From Serratia sp. PL17 (GTDB taxonomy: Bacteria; Pseudomonadota; Gammaproteobacteria; Enterobacterales; Enterobacteriaceae), in contig NZ_JAFIBY010000008.1 in NCBI RefSeq assembly GCF_017832355.1, positions 124,001 through 188,000 of the forward strand: 64,000 nt of DNA. The letters are read 5' to 3'. The position numbers and the translations under genes were made by a program. The notes beneath the pieces were generated by a model, which did not search any database, was not told where the DNA came from, and saw only the letters and a program-made list of their open reading frames with translations. Positions 1-8,108 of this stretch are shown here, one piece after another (position 1 is the first letter of the stretch; the number at the start of each line of letters is the position of its first letter).

Positions 1-372
1 GCGGTGAAAGGCGTAGAAATTGGTGACGGCTTTGCCGTCGTGACCAAGCGTGGCAGTGAAAACCGCGATGAAATCACCCCGGAAGGTTTCCAGAGCAACC
101 ATGCGGGCGGTATTCTCGGCGGTATCAGCAGCGGCCAGGCGGTGATTGCCCACCTGGCATTGAAACCGACTTCCAGCATCATGGTGCCGGGTAAAACCAT
201 CAATCGCCAGGGCGAAGCCGTGGAAATGGTTACCCGTGGCCGTCACGATCCTTGCGTAGGCATCCGTGCGGTACCGATCGCCGAAGCGATGATGGCGATT
301 GTGCTGATGGATCACCTATTGCGCCAGCGTGCGCAGAACGGTGATGTGGTTTCTAACGTTCCTCGCTGGTAA
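1..372 (+). CDS. aroC: Chorismate synthase, C-terminal part (truncated by window edge)
   Basis: This is the last ~124 codons of chorismate synthase, which converts 5-enolpyruvylshikimate-3-phosphate to chorismate with reduced FMN, the final step of the cytoplasmic shikimate pathway. The reading frame is open from base 1, so the GTG at base 4 is internal. Typical AroC C-terminal features are present: the [11 protein letters not shown] loop, the RGRHDPC stretch and the VPIAEAM helix, followed by a tail ending VPRW. mepA begins six bases after the stop, which matches the E. coli aroC-mepA order and suggests co-transcription. Identification is from recalled family sequence and synteny. Confidence 0.97.
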   Translation, partial: AVKGVEIGDGFAVVTKRGSENRDEITPEGFQSNHAGGILGGISSGQAVIAHLALKPTSSIMVPGKTINRQGEAVEMVTRGRHDPCVGIRAVPIAEAMMAIVLMDHLLRQRAQNGDVVSNVPRW

Positions 373-377
373 TCACC

Positions 378-1205
378 ATGAAAAACTGGATGTTAGGTAT
401 CGTTGCCCTGATGGCATCGGGCTCTGCCATGGCGTTGACGCCTTGGCAGAAAATTGATCACCCGGTGGCCGGCGCACCACAGGCCGTGGGGGGGTTTGCC
501 AACGGTTGTATCATCGGTGCCCAACCGTTGCCGTTGAATTCACCGGATTATCAGGTGATGCGCCCCGATCAACGTCGTTATTTCGGTCACCCTGATCTGC
601 TGGCGTTTATTCAACGTCTGAGCAATAAGGCGAACCAAAAAAATCTCGGTACGGTGTTGATCGGTGATATGGCAATGCCGGCTGGCGGGCGCTTCAGTAG
701 CGGCCATGCCAGTCATCAATCCGGCCTTGATGTCGACATCTGGTTACAGCTGCCGCGCCAGCGTTGGAGTGCACAACAACTGTTGAAACCGCAGCCCATC
801 GATTTGGTTTCCAGCGACGGCAAGCAGGTGGTTGCACGCCAGTGGCAGCCGCAGATTGAATCACTGATCAAAATGGCGGCTCAAGATCAGGAAGTGACGC
901 GGATCTTCGTCAACCCGGCGATCAAGCAGCGCCTGTGTTTGGATGCCGGTGCCGATCGCGATTGGTTGCACAAGGTGCGCCCGTGGTTCGGTCACCGTGC
1001 GCATATGCATGTGCGGCTGCGTTGCCCGGCAGGCAGCCTGGAGTGTAAAGAACAGGATACGCCGCCACCGGGTGACGGCTGTGGTGCAGAACTAGCAAGC
1101 TGGTTCGTCCCGCACCAGCCAAGCGCCAAACCGGGTAAACCGGTGCCGCCGCCATTACCGCCTACCTGTCAGGCCTTGCTGAATAACCATTTCGCTGCGG
1201 AATAA
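378..1205 (+). CDS. mepA: Penicillin-insensitive murein DD-endopeptidase MepA
   Basis: MepA is a periplasmic zinc metallo-endopeptidase of the LAS (MEROPS M74) family that cleaves D-Ala-meso-DAP cross-links in peptidoglycan. The 275-residue length is normal. A signal peptide (residues 1-19, ending SAMA) leads into a domain with the metal-site motif [12 protein letters not shown] (about residues 111-122) and the second histidine motif HRAHMHVRL (about 208-216). Cysteines at the N-terminal region (NGCIIG) and the C-terminal half (RLRCP, LECKEQ, GDGCG) could form disulfides. The C-terminal region is proline-rich. It follows aroC closely and an inverted-repeat element begins just after its stop codon. 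Confidence 0.96.
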   Translation: MKNWMLGIVALMASGSAMALTPWQKIDHPVAGAPQAVGGFANGCIIGAQPLPLNSPDYQVMRPDQRRYFGHPDLLAFIQRLSNKANQKNLGTVLIGDMAMPAGGRFSSGHASHQSGLDVDIWLQLPRQRWSAQQLLKPQPIDLVSSDGKQVVARQWQPQIESLIKMAAQDQEVTRIFVNPAIKQRLCLDAGADRDWLHKVRPWFGHRAHMHVRLRCPAGSLECKEQDTPPPGDGCGAELASWFVPHQPSAKPGKPVPPPLPPTCQALLNNHFAAE

Positions 1206-1206
1206 T

Positions 1207-1405
1207 ATATCCAAAGTCATTGGAGTTGCATCAAGGCAGTAAGAGAATGACAAATCGGTCGGGAACCGATTTGAACAGTGTTTACGCTGGCCCGAAGGGT
1301 GAGCCTCAGGGAAGAGGCTCATATATCCCGATGGTCTCACGTCAGTAAGTGATTCGGGTGAGTAAGTGCAATCAACACAGATGCGGCTTCAAGTCAGAGG
1401 GATAT
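1207..1405 (+). repeat. Intergenic inverted-repeat element, long form (copy 1)
   Basis: The whole mepA-yfcA spacer is one structured element. Its ends are imperfect inverted repeats of about 26 bp (ATATCC...TTG-AG--GCA left; TGC-GCTTCAA...GGATAT right). Inside are two perfect hairpins: a 9-bp stem CAAATCGGT/ACCGATTTG (1251-1273) and a 7-bp stem GAGCCTC/GAGGCTC (1301-1320). The right half (CAGTAAGTGATTCGGGTGA, then CAACACAG) matches copies at 21861 and 38499. The right end carries GAGG at 1397-1400, seven bases before the yfcA ATG. No coding potential is seen. Confidence 0.85.
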
Positions 1406-1407
1406 AA

Positions 1408-2208
1408 ATGGAGTGGTTCGTCGTTGGCCCCGAGATGCTCGGGGTTTTGTTTGTGGTGGCATTGCTGGCAGGCTTTATCGATTCCATTGCCGGTGGAGGT
1501 GGGCTGTTGACCGTGCCGGCACTGCTGGCGGTGGGCGTTCCCCCGGCGCAGGCGCTGGCGACCAACAAGTTGCAGTCGGTGGGTGGTTCTTTATCCGCCA
1601 GCCTGTACTTCATCCGCCGACGAGCCGTTGATCTTAACGATCAAAAACTGACTATTCTGTTGGCGCTGATCGGCTCCGTCGCCGGGGCGATCCTGGTGCA
1701 GCACATGCGCGCCGATTTGCTGCGGCAAATGCTGCCGTTATTGGTGATCGGTATCGGTCTTTACTTCCTGCTGACTCCGCGTCTGGGGGAAAACGATCGG
1801 CAGCGCCGTTTGAGCGCCTTGCCGTTCGGCCTGGTGGCCGGTGGTTGCGTGGGTTTTTACGATGGCTTTTTTGGGCCCGGTGCCGGTTCATTTTACGCGT
1901 TGGCCTATGTGACACTGTGTGGCTTTAACCTGGCCAAATCTACCGCACACGCCAAGGTACTGAACTTCACGTCCAACTTTGGCAGCCTGGTGTTGTTTAT
2001 CATCGGTGGCAAAGTGCTGTGGGGGATAGGCCTGGTGATGTTGGTGGGGCAGGTGCTGGGCGCCCGTCTCGGGGCGCATATGGTCATGACCCGCGGGCAA
2101 AAGCTGATCCGCCCGATGATCGTCATCGTTTCGCTGGTGATGAGCTGTAAGTTGCTGTACGACAATCACGGTACAGAAATTCACCAGTGGCTGGCGTTGC
2201 ATATGTAG
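1408..2208 (+). CDS. yfcA: TSUP-family transporter YfcA (TauE/SafE-like permease)
   Basis: This is a polytopic inner-membrane protein of the TSUP (TauE/SafE, UPF0721) family, whose characterised members move sulfite, sulfoacetate or other organosulfur anions; the substrate of this member is unknown. The 266 residues show about eight hydrophobic segments and two internally repeated family motifs: GFIDSIAGGGGLLTVPALL (about residues 22-40) and a second GGxVGFYDGFFGPGAGSF-like repeat near residue 150. The ATG at 1408 has a GAGG Shine-Dalgarno that lies in the end of the preceding repeat element. Position after mepA matches E. coli yfcA. Confidence 0.92.
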   Translation: MEWFVVGPEMLGVLFVVALLAGFIDSIAGGGGLLTVPALLAVGVPPAQALATNKLQSVGGSLSASLYFIRRRAVDLNDQKLTILLALIGSVAGAILVQHMRADLLRQMLPLLVIGIGLYFLLTPRLGENDRQRRLSALPFGLVAGGCVGFYDGFFGPGAGSFYALAYVTLCGFNLAKSTAHAKVLNFTSNFGSLVLFIIGGKVLWGIGLVMLVGQVLGARLGAHMVMTRGQKLIRPMIVIVSLVMSCKLLYDNHGTEIHQWLALHM

Positions 2209-2270
2209 TATGCCAAAAGCGCGGTTAGGGTATAATTACCACTTTAAATTTGTGGTTATTTGAGTCTTTT

Positions 2271-2819
2271 ATGTCTGATACACACCAATATTCCCAACTG
2301 ATTGAGATTTTTAATCAGTGCTTCAGTGATGACTACAACACCCGGCTGGTTAAAGGTGACGATGAACCCATCTACCTGCCAGCCGATGACGAATTGCCGT
2401 ACAACCGTATTGTCTTTGCTCACGGCTATTATGCCAGCGGCATGCATGAAATTTCACACTGGTGTATTGCCGGTGAACAGCGCCGCAAACAGGTTGATTT
2501 CGGTTACTGGTACTGCCCGGACGGGCGAGATGCGCAGACGCAAAGTGAATTCGAAGCGGTAGAAATTAAACCGCAGTCGCTGGAGTGGATGTTCTGCGTC
2601 GCGGCCGGTTTCCCGTTCAACGTCAGTTGTGACAACCTGAACGGCGACTGTGAACCGGATCGCATCGCCTTCCAGCGTAAGGTACGCGAGCGGGTGCTGC
2701 TGCTCTTAGAGCAGGGAATACCCACAAGACCTGCGCGCTTTATTCAGGCGTTACAATCGTTTTACAATACGCTACCGCTGACGGCTGAGCTTTTCCCCTA
2801 TCCGGAAGATCTCAACTGA
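2271..2819 (+). CDS. epmC: Elongation factor P hydroxylase EpmC
   Basis: EpmC (formerly YfcM) hydroxylates the beta-lysylated lysine of translation elongation factor P, the last step after EpmA/EpmB modification. The product from the ATG at 2271 is 182 residues, the usual length; an upstream in-frame TTG at 2250 would add seven residues unlike the family. A likely metal-binding HEISHWCIAG motif lies near residue 60, followed by the conserved VDFGYWYCPDGR segment. Genomic position between yfcA and yfcL is as in E. coli. The function is taken from the characterised orthologue. Confidence 0.94.
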   Translation: MSDTHQYSQLIEIFNQCFSDDYNTRLVKGDDEPIYLPADDELPYNRIVFAHGYYASGMHEISHWCIAGEQRRKQVDFGYWYCPDGRDAQTQSEFEAVEIKPQSLEWMFCVAAGFPFNVSCDNLNGDCEPDRIAFQRKVRERVLLLLEQGIPTRPARFIQALQSFYNTLPLTAELFPYPEDLN

Positions 2820-2841
2820 CTGTATATTTAACTGGAAATAG

Positions 2842-2899
2842 ATACCCAATAGCTTTCAATACGTAGCCAACAACGCGGCGGTTTGAAAGATGCAGGGTA
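2842..2899 (+). repeat. Intergenic inverted-repeat element, compact form (copy 2)
   Basis: This is a 58-bp element in the epmC-yfcL spacer. The left end ATACCCAATAGCTTTCAA pairs imperfectly with the right end TTTGAAAGATGCAGGGTA. The central sequence GTAGCCAACAACGC resembles the CAGCCAACGCAG core of the longer copies, so it looks like a family member lacking the internal section. It ends 15 bp before the yfcL start, just upstream of that gene's AGAGGAAA Shine-Dalgarno. Confidence 0.7.
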
Positions 2900-2913
2900 A
2901 TAGAGGAAATTTG

Positions 2914-3195
2914 ATGATCGCAGAATTCGAAGCGCGCATTTTGGCGCTGATTGATGACATGGTAGAGCACGCCAGCGATGATGAACTGTTTGCCGGTGGC
3001 TACCTGCGCGGTCATCTGACGTTGGCGGTTGCCGAGGTGGAAGAACAGGGTGAACACACCGCCGAAGCGCTGAAGGCACAGGTGGAAGGCAGCCTGCATA
3101 AAGCCATCGCTGCCGGCGAGCTGTCCCCACCGGACCAGGCATTGGTGTATGGCATGTGGGAAAACCTGTACCAAACGGCATTGCCGACAGCCTGA
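2914..3195 (+). CDS. yfcL: YfcL family protein (unknown function)
   Basis: This is a short acidic cytoplasmic protein of 93 residues belonging to the conserved enterobacterial YfcL family, whose function is not established. It has no signal peptide or membrane segment and looks alpha-helical. The ATG at 2914 ([10 protein letters not shown]) is chosen because AGAGGAAA lies at a suitable distance upstream; an earlier TTG at 2890 has no clear ribosome-binding site and would run into the repeat element. Gene order epmC-yfcL-mnmC is that of E. coli, which is the main support for the name. Confidence 0.88.
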   Translation: MIAEFEARILALIDDMVEHASDDELFAGGYLRGHLTLAVAEVEEQGEHTAEALKAQVEGSLHKAIAAGELSPPDQALVYGMWENLYQTALPTA

Positions 3196-3242
3196 ACCCG
3201 TTTGCAGGGCGCAGTTCATAACAGCGCCCTGCAAAACTGCGA

Positions 3243-5264
3243 TTAAACCGCACGTCCCTTCAGTAGTTTTCTTACCCACATCCGGTTCGGATTCACTGCC
3301 GCCAACATGTCTGCGTTGCCCGGCAAGGGTTCGCCGAACAGCTGCGCTGCCAAAATTTCAGCCGCCAGCGGCGCAGAGCACAGCCCACGTGAGCCTAATG
3401 CGCCAATCATAAACAGATTCGGATAAACCGGAGCATTGGCGATAACTTCGCCGCGTTGATGCTGGCGCTGGAGATCCTGATACTGCGCCAACGTGGCTTG
3501 ATAATCCGGTACTGCACCGATCATCGGTAAATGATCGCGCGTGGCGCTGCGTACGCCGCAACGGGCCTGACGACCGCTGACGTCTACCTCTCGTGGCCAG
3601 GCCTGGTCCGGCAGGCAGCGTAACAGACGAGCGCGATTGTCCTGCTGTTCTTCTTCGCGATATTCGGTGGTGGTTTCGCCACGCTGGTAGCTGGCGCCTA
3701 TACAGTGCTGTTGGTTATTGGCGTTGACCGGGGTCAGGTAGCCGTCGTAACACAGCACCTGCTTCAATTCGCTTAGCGCTGGGGTTGTGGGAATATGGGA
3801 TACCTGACCGCGTACGGCATAAACCGGCAGGGCTTCACCTTGCGCCAGTTCAGAAAGGCGGTGGCCGTTGGCCAAAATCACTGTTGCATGCTGCCGGCTT
3901 TCACCGTTGCTGAAGCTGAGTTGCCAACCGGTCTCAGTGGCTGTCAGCGTTCTGAGCGTAAACCCATAATGGCAGCCCAGCCCCTGACGTTGTGCCAGCG
4001 CAAGGGCATTGCGTGTCAGTTCGGCAGGGCACAACCAACCGCCTTGCGGGTAGTTAATGCCGCCAAAACCGCTGTCGATACCACACAATGCGCTGAGCGT
4101 GGCGCGATCGGCGGGCATTGCCAGCGCCGGAGGCCATTCAACCGCCTGCATTTTTGCAATTTTCCCGGCACTCTTCTCGTCAAAGGCCAACTGACTGACG
4201 CCACACCATTGATGGTCAAACTCGACACCTTGCTGCACTAACGCATCGTACTGGCGGCGGGCAAAAGGGAAAGCCGCGCTGAAGAAGTTTTCCAGCGCGT
4301 CCCCACGGCCATTCAGCAGGGGATAAAGCGCGCCCTGTCGGTTGCCGGAAGCCCCCTCGGCGGGGTGAGGATCGGCACAATACAGCCTGACCTTCGCACC
4401 GCGGCGTAACAACGCAAGTGCGGTTAATGCGCTGGCGATACCACCACCGACGATCGCAATGTCGTCGTTACTGTCCGCCGCCGGGCGGAGTGACCAAGGG
4501 AAAGGATGCGTGATGGCGGTGACATCTTCAGGCAGCGTGCCAATCAGCATTTCACGTTTTTGGCCGAAGCCTTTGCTCTTTATTACTTCAAATCCGGCCT
4601 GTTGCAATCCGCGTCGCACAAAGCCTGCGGCGGTGAAAGTGGCAAGGCTGCCGCCAGGCCTGGCGAAACGAGCCATCGCGGCGAACAGCTGTTCCGTCCA
4701 CATGTCCGGATTTTTCGCCGGCGCAAAGCCGTCGAGGAACCAGGCATCGATTTGGCGGTTCATGCTGGGGTCGACGTGCGGTAATAACGCGTTAACGTCG
4801 CCGAACCACAGATCGAGCGTAATGCGGCCTTCCGCCAGCAACAGACGGTGGCAGCCCGGCAGCGGCAATGGCCATTGGGCGCGTAACTCATCGGCAAAGG
4901 GAGCCAGCTCCGGCCAGCGTGCGTGCGCAGCGGCGAGGTCGGCCTGCACGAGAGGGAATTTTTCAAAACTGATAAAGTGCAGCCGTTGCAACGTGGCGTT
5001 AGGCGTTGTCTCACGGAAGCTGGCAAAAGCCTGCCACAAGGTGAGAAAATTAAGCCCGGTGCCAAAGCCCGTTTCCGCCACAAGAAACAGGGGGCGGGGG
5101 TGGCAGCTAAAACGTTGAGGGAGTTGGTTGCCCTTGAGAAATACGTAGCGGGTTTCTTCCAGCCCATCCTGATTAGAAAAGTAGACGTCATCAAACTGTT
5201 TCGAAACAGGTGTACCCTGTTCATTCCAGGATAACGCTGCGGTTTGGATCGGGGCGTGGCTCAC
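3243..5264 (-). CDS. mnmC: Bifunctional tRNA U34 modification enzyme MnmC
   Basis: MnmC completes 5-methylaminomethyl-2-thiouridine at the wobble position: the C-terminal FAD domain removes the carboxymethyl group and the N-terminal SAM-dependent domain methylates the amine. The N-terminal methyltransferase (about residues 1-240) contains [12 protein letters not shown], and the C-terminal oxidoreductase begins near residue 260 with the dinucleotide-binding motif [20 protein letters not shown] place the start at GTG 5264, which gives the same 15-residue spacing before the conserved GTPVS motif as in E. coli MnmC. A longer frame from TTG 5285 is possible. It is divergent from fabB, as in E. coli. 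Confidence 0.95.
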   Translation of the reverse strand: MSHAPIQTAALSWNEQGTPVSKQFDDVYFSNQDGLEETRYVFLKGNQLPQRFSCHPRPLFLVAETGFGTGLNFLTLWQAFASFRETTPNATLQRLHFISFEKFPLVQADLAAAHARWPELAPFADELRAQWPLPLPGCHRLLLAEGRITLDLWFGDVNALLPHVDPSMNRQIDAWFLDGFAPAKNPDMWTEQLFAAMARFARPGGSLATFTAAGFVRRGLQQAGFEVIKSKGFGQKREMLIGTLPEDVTAITHPFPWSLRPAADSNDDIAIVGGGIASALTALALLRRGAKVRLYCADPHPAEGASGNRQGALYPLLNGRGDALENFFSAAFPFARRQYDALVQQGVEFDHQWCGVSQLAFDEKSAGKIAKMQAVEWPPALAMPADRATLSALCGIDSGFGGINYPQGGWLCPAELTRNALALAQRQGLGCHYGFTLRTLTATETGWQLSFSNGESRQHATVILANGHRLSELAQGEALPVYAVRGQVSHIPTTPALSELKQVLCYDGYLTPVNANNQQHCIGASYQRGETTTEYREEEQQDNRARLLRCLPDQAWPREVDVSGRQARCGVRSATRDHLPMIGAVPDYQATLAQYQDLQRQHQRGEVIANAPVYPNLFMIGALGSRGLCSAPLAAEILAAQLFGEPLPGNADMLAAVNPNRMWVRKLLKGRAV

Positions 5265-5352
5265 GGTTAGTTGCTCATAACTCAAGGGGTGACGGGATTC
5301 TAACGGCGCTGGCGCTATGGCGCAAACTGGATAAGAATAAAGCTGAAAAACG

Positions 5353-5385
5353 CTGATCGGACTTGTTCGGCGTACATCTGTACGC
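5353..5385 (+). promoter_or_regulatory. Adjacent FadR and FabR operator sites upstream of fabB
   Basis: CTGATCGGACTTGTT (5353-5367) resembles the FadR activator site known before E. coli fabB. It is followed after two bases by the perfect 7-2-7 palindrome GCGTACA-TC-TGTACGC (5370-5385), matching the FabR repressor site. Spacing and order are as described in E. coli, where FadR activates and FabR represses unsaturated fatty acid synthesis. The fabB ATG lies about 50 bp downstream. Assignment is by motif match only. Confidence 0.85.
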
Positions 5386-5434
5386 TAAAGTGCGATGCAA
5401 AATCCCGAATGTAAAATTGTGGAAGAGGTATTGA

Positions 5435-6649
5435 ATGAAACGTGCAGTGATTACTGGCCTGGGAATCGTCTCCAGCATTGGTAACAACCAACAGGAGGTC
5501 CTGGCGAGCCTGCAGGAAGGTCGTTCTGGGATCACGTTCTCCCAGGAGCTGAAAGATTCCGGCATGCGTAGTCACGTATGGGGCGATGTTAAACTGGACA
5601 CCACGGGTCTGATCGACCGTAAAGTCATGCGCTTTATGAGTGATGCGTCCGTTTATGCCTATCTTTCCATGGAAGAAGCCATTAAAGACTCCGGTCTGGC
5701 TGCCGATCAGGTTTCCAACGATCGCACCGGTCTGGTGGTTGGCTCAGGTGGCGGTTCACCGCGCAACCAGGTTGCTGGATCTGACGGTATGCGCGCCAAA
5801 GGCCTGCGTGGCGTTGGCCCTTATATGGTGACCAAGGCGATGGCTTCAGGCGTTTCTGCCTGCCTGGCAACCCCCTTCAAAATTCGTGGCGTTAACTACT
5901 CCATCAGCTCTGCCTGCGCAACCTCTGCACACTGCATTGGCCACGCGGTTGAACTGATCCAACTGGGTAAGCAGGACGTTGTCTTTGCCGGCGGCGGTGA
6001 AGAACTGTGCTGGGAAATGGCCTGTGAGTTTGATGCGATGGGCGCACTGTCCACCAGCTACAACGACACCCCAGAAAAAGCCTCCCGTACTTATGACGCA
6101 GCGCGCGATGGTTTCGTCATTGCAGGCGGCGGCGGTATGGTCGTGGTAGAAGAACTGGAACACGCTCTGGCACGTGGCGCGCACATTTATGCTGAAATCA
6201 TCGGCTACGGTGCAACGTCCGACGGCGCAGACATGGTAGCTCCTTCTGGCGAAGGCGCAGTGCGTTGCATGAAGATGGCGATGCAGGGCGTTGATACGCC
6301 AATTGACTACATGAACGTGCACGGCACTTCAACGCCGGTTGGCGACGTGAAAGAATTGGGCGCTATCCGCGAAGTGTTTGGCGATAACACCCCGGCAATT
6401 TCGTCCACCAAGGCCATGACCGGTCACTCACTGGGCGCCGCTGGCGTGCAGGAAGCGATCTACAGCCTGTTGATGGTTGAGCACGGCTTTATTGCACCAA
6501 GTATCAATATCGAAAACCTGGATGAGAAAGCCGTAGGCATGAACATTGTGACTCAGCCGACTCAACGTGAGCTGACCACTGTTATGTCTAACAGCTTCGG
6601 TTTCGGTGGTACTAACGCCACGCTGGTCATGCGTAAACTGCAGAAGTAA
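5435..6649 (+). CDS. fabB: Beta-ketoacyl-ACP synthase I FabB
   Basis: FabB condenses acyl-ACP with malonyl-ACP in type II fatty acid synthesis and is needed for elongating cis-3-decenoyl-ACP to unsaturated fatty acids. The 404-residue product carries the full thiolase-fold Cys-His-His set: the nucleophile in SSACATSAH (about residue 163), the first histidine in [11 protein letters not shown] (about 298), and [14 protein letters not shown] with catalytic lysine and second histidine (about 328-333). A glycine-rich [10 protein letters not shown] segment is near the C-terminus. It is preceded by FadR/FabR sites and followed by a strong intrinsic terminator, so it is probably monocistronic. Confidence 0.98.
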   Translation: MKRAVITGLGIVSSIGNNQQEVLASLQEGRSGITFSQELKDSGMRSHVWGDVKLDTTGLIDRKVMRFMSDASVYAYLSMEEAIKDSGLAADQVSNDRTGLVVGSGGGSPRNQVAGSDGMRAKGLRGVGPYMVTKAMASGVSACLATPFKIRGVNYSISSACATSAHCIGHAVELIQLGKQDVVFAGGGEELCWEMACEFDAMGALSTSYNDTPEKASRTYDAARDGFVIAGGGGMVVVEELEHALARGAHIYAEIIGYGATSDGADMVAPSGEGAVRCMKMAMQGVDTPIDYMNVHGTSTPVGDVKELGAIREVFGDNTPAISSTKAMTGHSLGAAGVQEAIYSLLMVEHGFIAPSINIENLDEKAVGMNIVTQPTQRELTTVMSNSFGFGGTNATLVMRKLQK

Positions 6650-6671
6650 TTCCGGCTCAAGGTATTAGAAT

Positions 6672-6697
6672 AAAGCCCGCGTATTCGCGGGCTTTTT
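6672..6697 (+). terminator. Rho-independent terminator of fabB
   Basis: A perfect 10-bp stem AAAGCCCGCG/CGCGGGCTTT with a TATT loop is followed by a run of T residues, 22 bp after the fabB stop. Confidence 0.93.
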
Positions 6698-6857
6698 GCT
6701 GTCTGCAGGCCAACGGGTTAGCCGTTCAGAGTTATCCCAAATTACATCTGCTGACGGATCATTAACGCTTTGTTCAGTCTTTTGGGCATACAATGGCTCA
6801 ATAGCGCGATTGTCACTCGGCGTAGTTTTCAGAGTGATCGAACATTGAGGCAATAGT

Positions 6858-7079
6858 ATGAAAAAGTTAATTGCAGTTGGGTTACTGTCGGTCATTTTGG
6901 CTGGGTGCGCGACTGATTCACCTTGCGTACCTGTCTATGATGATCAGGGGCGTTTGGTGCACACCAACACCTGTATGAAAGGCACGACACAAGATAACTG
7001 GGAAACCGCAGGCGCAATCGCCGGTGGTGCAGCAGCGGTTGCGGGTTTGACGCTGGGTATTATCGCGTTAACCAAATAA
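6858..7079 (+). CDS. Small putative lipoprotein
   Basis: This is a 73-residue protein with a lipoprotein signal peptide: a lysine-containing N-region, a hydrophobic core and lipobox LAGC with the lipidated cysteine at residue 17. After maturation there is a short region with two more cysteines (SPCVPV and NTCMKG) that could form a disulfide, then a Gly/Ala-rich hydrophobic segment (AGAIAGGAAAVAGLTLGIIAL) spanning most of the C-terminus. This glycine-zipper-like segment suggests membrane association. It stands alone between two terminators, so it is likely transcribed by itself. I do not recognise a function. Confidence 0.85.
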   Translation: MKKLIAVGLLSVILAGCATDSPCVPVYDDQGRLVHTNTCMKGTTQDNWETAGAIAGGAAAVAGLTLGIIALTK

Positions 7080-7106
7080 CCTTCCCATCGGTGAATTTAC
7101 CCGCAT

Positions 7107-7135
7107 AAAGCCCAGTGACCCTGGGCTTTTTTTTT
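7107..7135 (+). terminator. Rho-independent terminator of the small lipoprotein gene
   Basis: A 9-bp stem AAAGCCCAG/CTGGGCTTT with a TGACC loop runs into an uninterrupted tract of nine T residues. Confidence 0.94.
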
Positions 7136-7283
7136 GAGCTGACGCGATACCTGTTGATTAACATCAATGCATTTTGGTTTCCCTTACGTGGGCGCGCACC
7201 ACTTTGTCAGCGGGTGTAAATTCCATTCCTGCACAAGCACTTGGTCGATATACTTCCGCTATCTCATCTTCTGGAATCACCTG

Positions 7284-7706
7284 ATGTCGGCGTTGGCGTC
7301 CATCTCCTTATTCATGCACCGATTGCGTTTCGCTAAAAAGCGAGCCTGTGCAGGGCTATTGGTCGTCAGTTGGTTACTGCTAAATACCCAGATGGCGCTG
7401 GCCAGCCATAATTGCAACCTGCAGTTCAGTGGTGAAGCGCCGATGGCTCAGCATATGATGCATATGCAAAATAGCCAGCCGTCATCAGAGCAGATGCAGA
7501 CACAAGAGCCGCTGTGTGAGAAACACTGCGTGCCGGAATCAGCCCAACAGGATCACGCTAATCTGGCATTAGCCGCTTTGCCAGCCAGCAGCGAACTGGC
7601 GGTGATCGCGCCCGCTCTGTCACTTTCTATCCCGTTTAACACCTGGCAAACGCCCCCGATAACAGGCCCGCCGGCAGAGATCGTATTCTGTCGTTTCCGT
7701 GAATAG
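7284..7706 (+). CDS. Small Met/His/Cys-rich protein heading the Cus operon
   Basis: This is a 140-residue protein of unrecognised exact family. From the ATG at 7284 there is a basic N-terminus (MHRLRFAKKR) and one hydrophobic segment (about residues 20-38) ending ALASHNC, so it is probably exported or anchored. The exported part has candidate metal ligands: MAQHMMHMQ, then CEKHC, then a further histidine. It ends C-R-F-R-E, like ScsA at 22144, which ends C-V-F-R-E. It lies 68 bp upstream of cusF in the same orientation, so a periplasmic copper-handling role is plausible. The start is uncertain because the upstream frame stays open to 7167. Confidence 0.75.
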   Translation: MSALASISLFMHRLRFAKKRACAGLLVVSWLLLNTQMALASHNCNLQFSGEAPMAQHMMHMQNSQPSSEQMQTQEPLCEKHCVPESAQQDHANLALAALPASSELAVIAPALSLSIPFNTWQTPPITGPPAEIVFCRFRE

Positions 7707-7774
7707 CCCTGACAACCGCTTTACCGTCTCCGACGGTCATTCGTGTTCGTTAACTATTTCATGGAGTACCCGTT

Positions 7775-8098
7775 ATGCGTAATTTATTTGCCGCTGTATT
7801 AATCACCTTATTTTTCTCCTCTGTCGCCAGTGCCGCTGATAGGGCGATGCAACATTCCGCTGTCAAACCTACCGTCGAAATCCACAGCCAGGGCGTGATA
7901 AAGGCTTGGGATGAGCGGAAGGTGTCTATCAGGCATCAAGCCATTCCAGCCCTTAATTGGCCTCCAATGACCATGAGTTTCCTGCTCCCTTCATCGCCTT
8001 CGCTTACCGTATTGCCGGTGGGAACTGCGGTTGACTTCAGCTTCCTGCCGATTGACGGCGGTTATCAGTTGATTGCTATCGCCGCCACGCGGCAATAA
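7775..8098 (+). CDS. cusF: CusF-like periplasmic copper/silver chaperone
   Basis: CusF-type proteins bind Cu(I)/Ag(I) in the periplasm and hand it to the CusB adaptor. This 107-residue protein has a signal peptide (cleavage expected after VASA, about residue 20) and one CusF domain. All four ligands known from E. coli CusF occur at the right spacing: His, then Trp eight residues later, then Met at +3 and +5 (RHQAIPALNWPPMTMSF). It is the second gene of the copper operon, and a second CusF domain is fused to the adaptor encoded downstream. The RBS GGAG lies before the ATG. Confidence 0.9.
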   Translation: MRNLFAAVLITLFFSSVASAADRAMQHSAVKPTVEIHSQGVIKAWDERKVSIRHQAIPALNWPPMTMSFLLPSSPSLTVLPVGTAVDFSFLPIDGGYQLIAIAATRQ

Positions 8099-8108
8099 CG
8101 GAGGCGTC

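Noticed and set aside
1155-1340. Minus-strand 61-codon frame in the mepA-yfcA spacer
   Set aside because: It overlaps mepA and the inverted-repeat element; repeat structure explains the sequence and there is no Shine-Dalgarno.
7140-7283. CueR- or CusR-type operator upstream of the Cus operon
   Set aside because: No dyad resembling the CueR spacer-19 promoter or the CusR box could be found by eye in this spacer.
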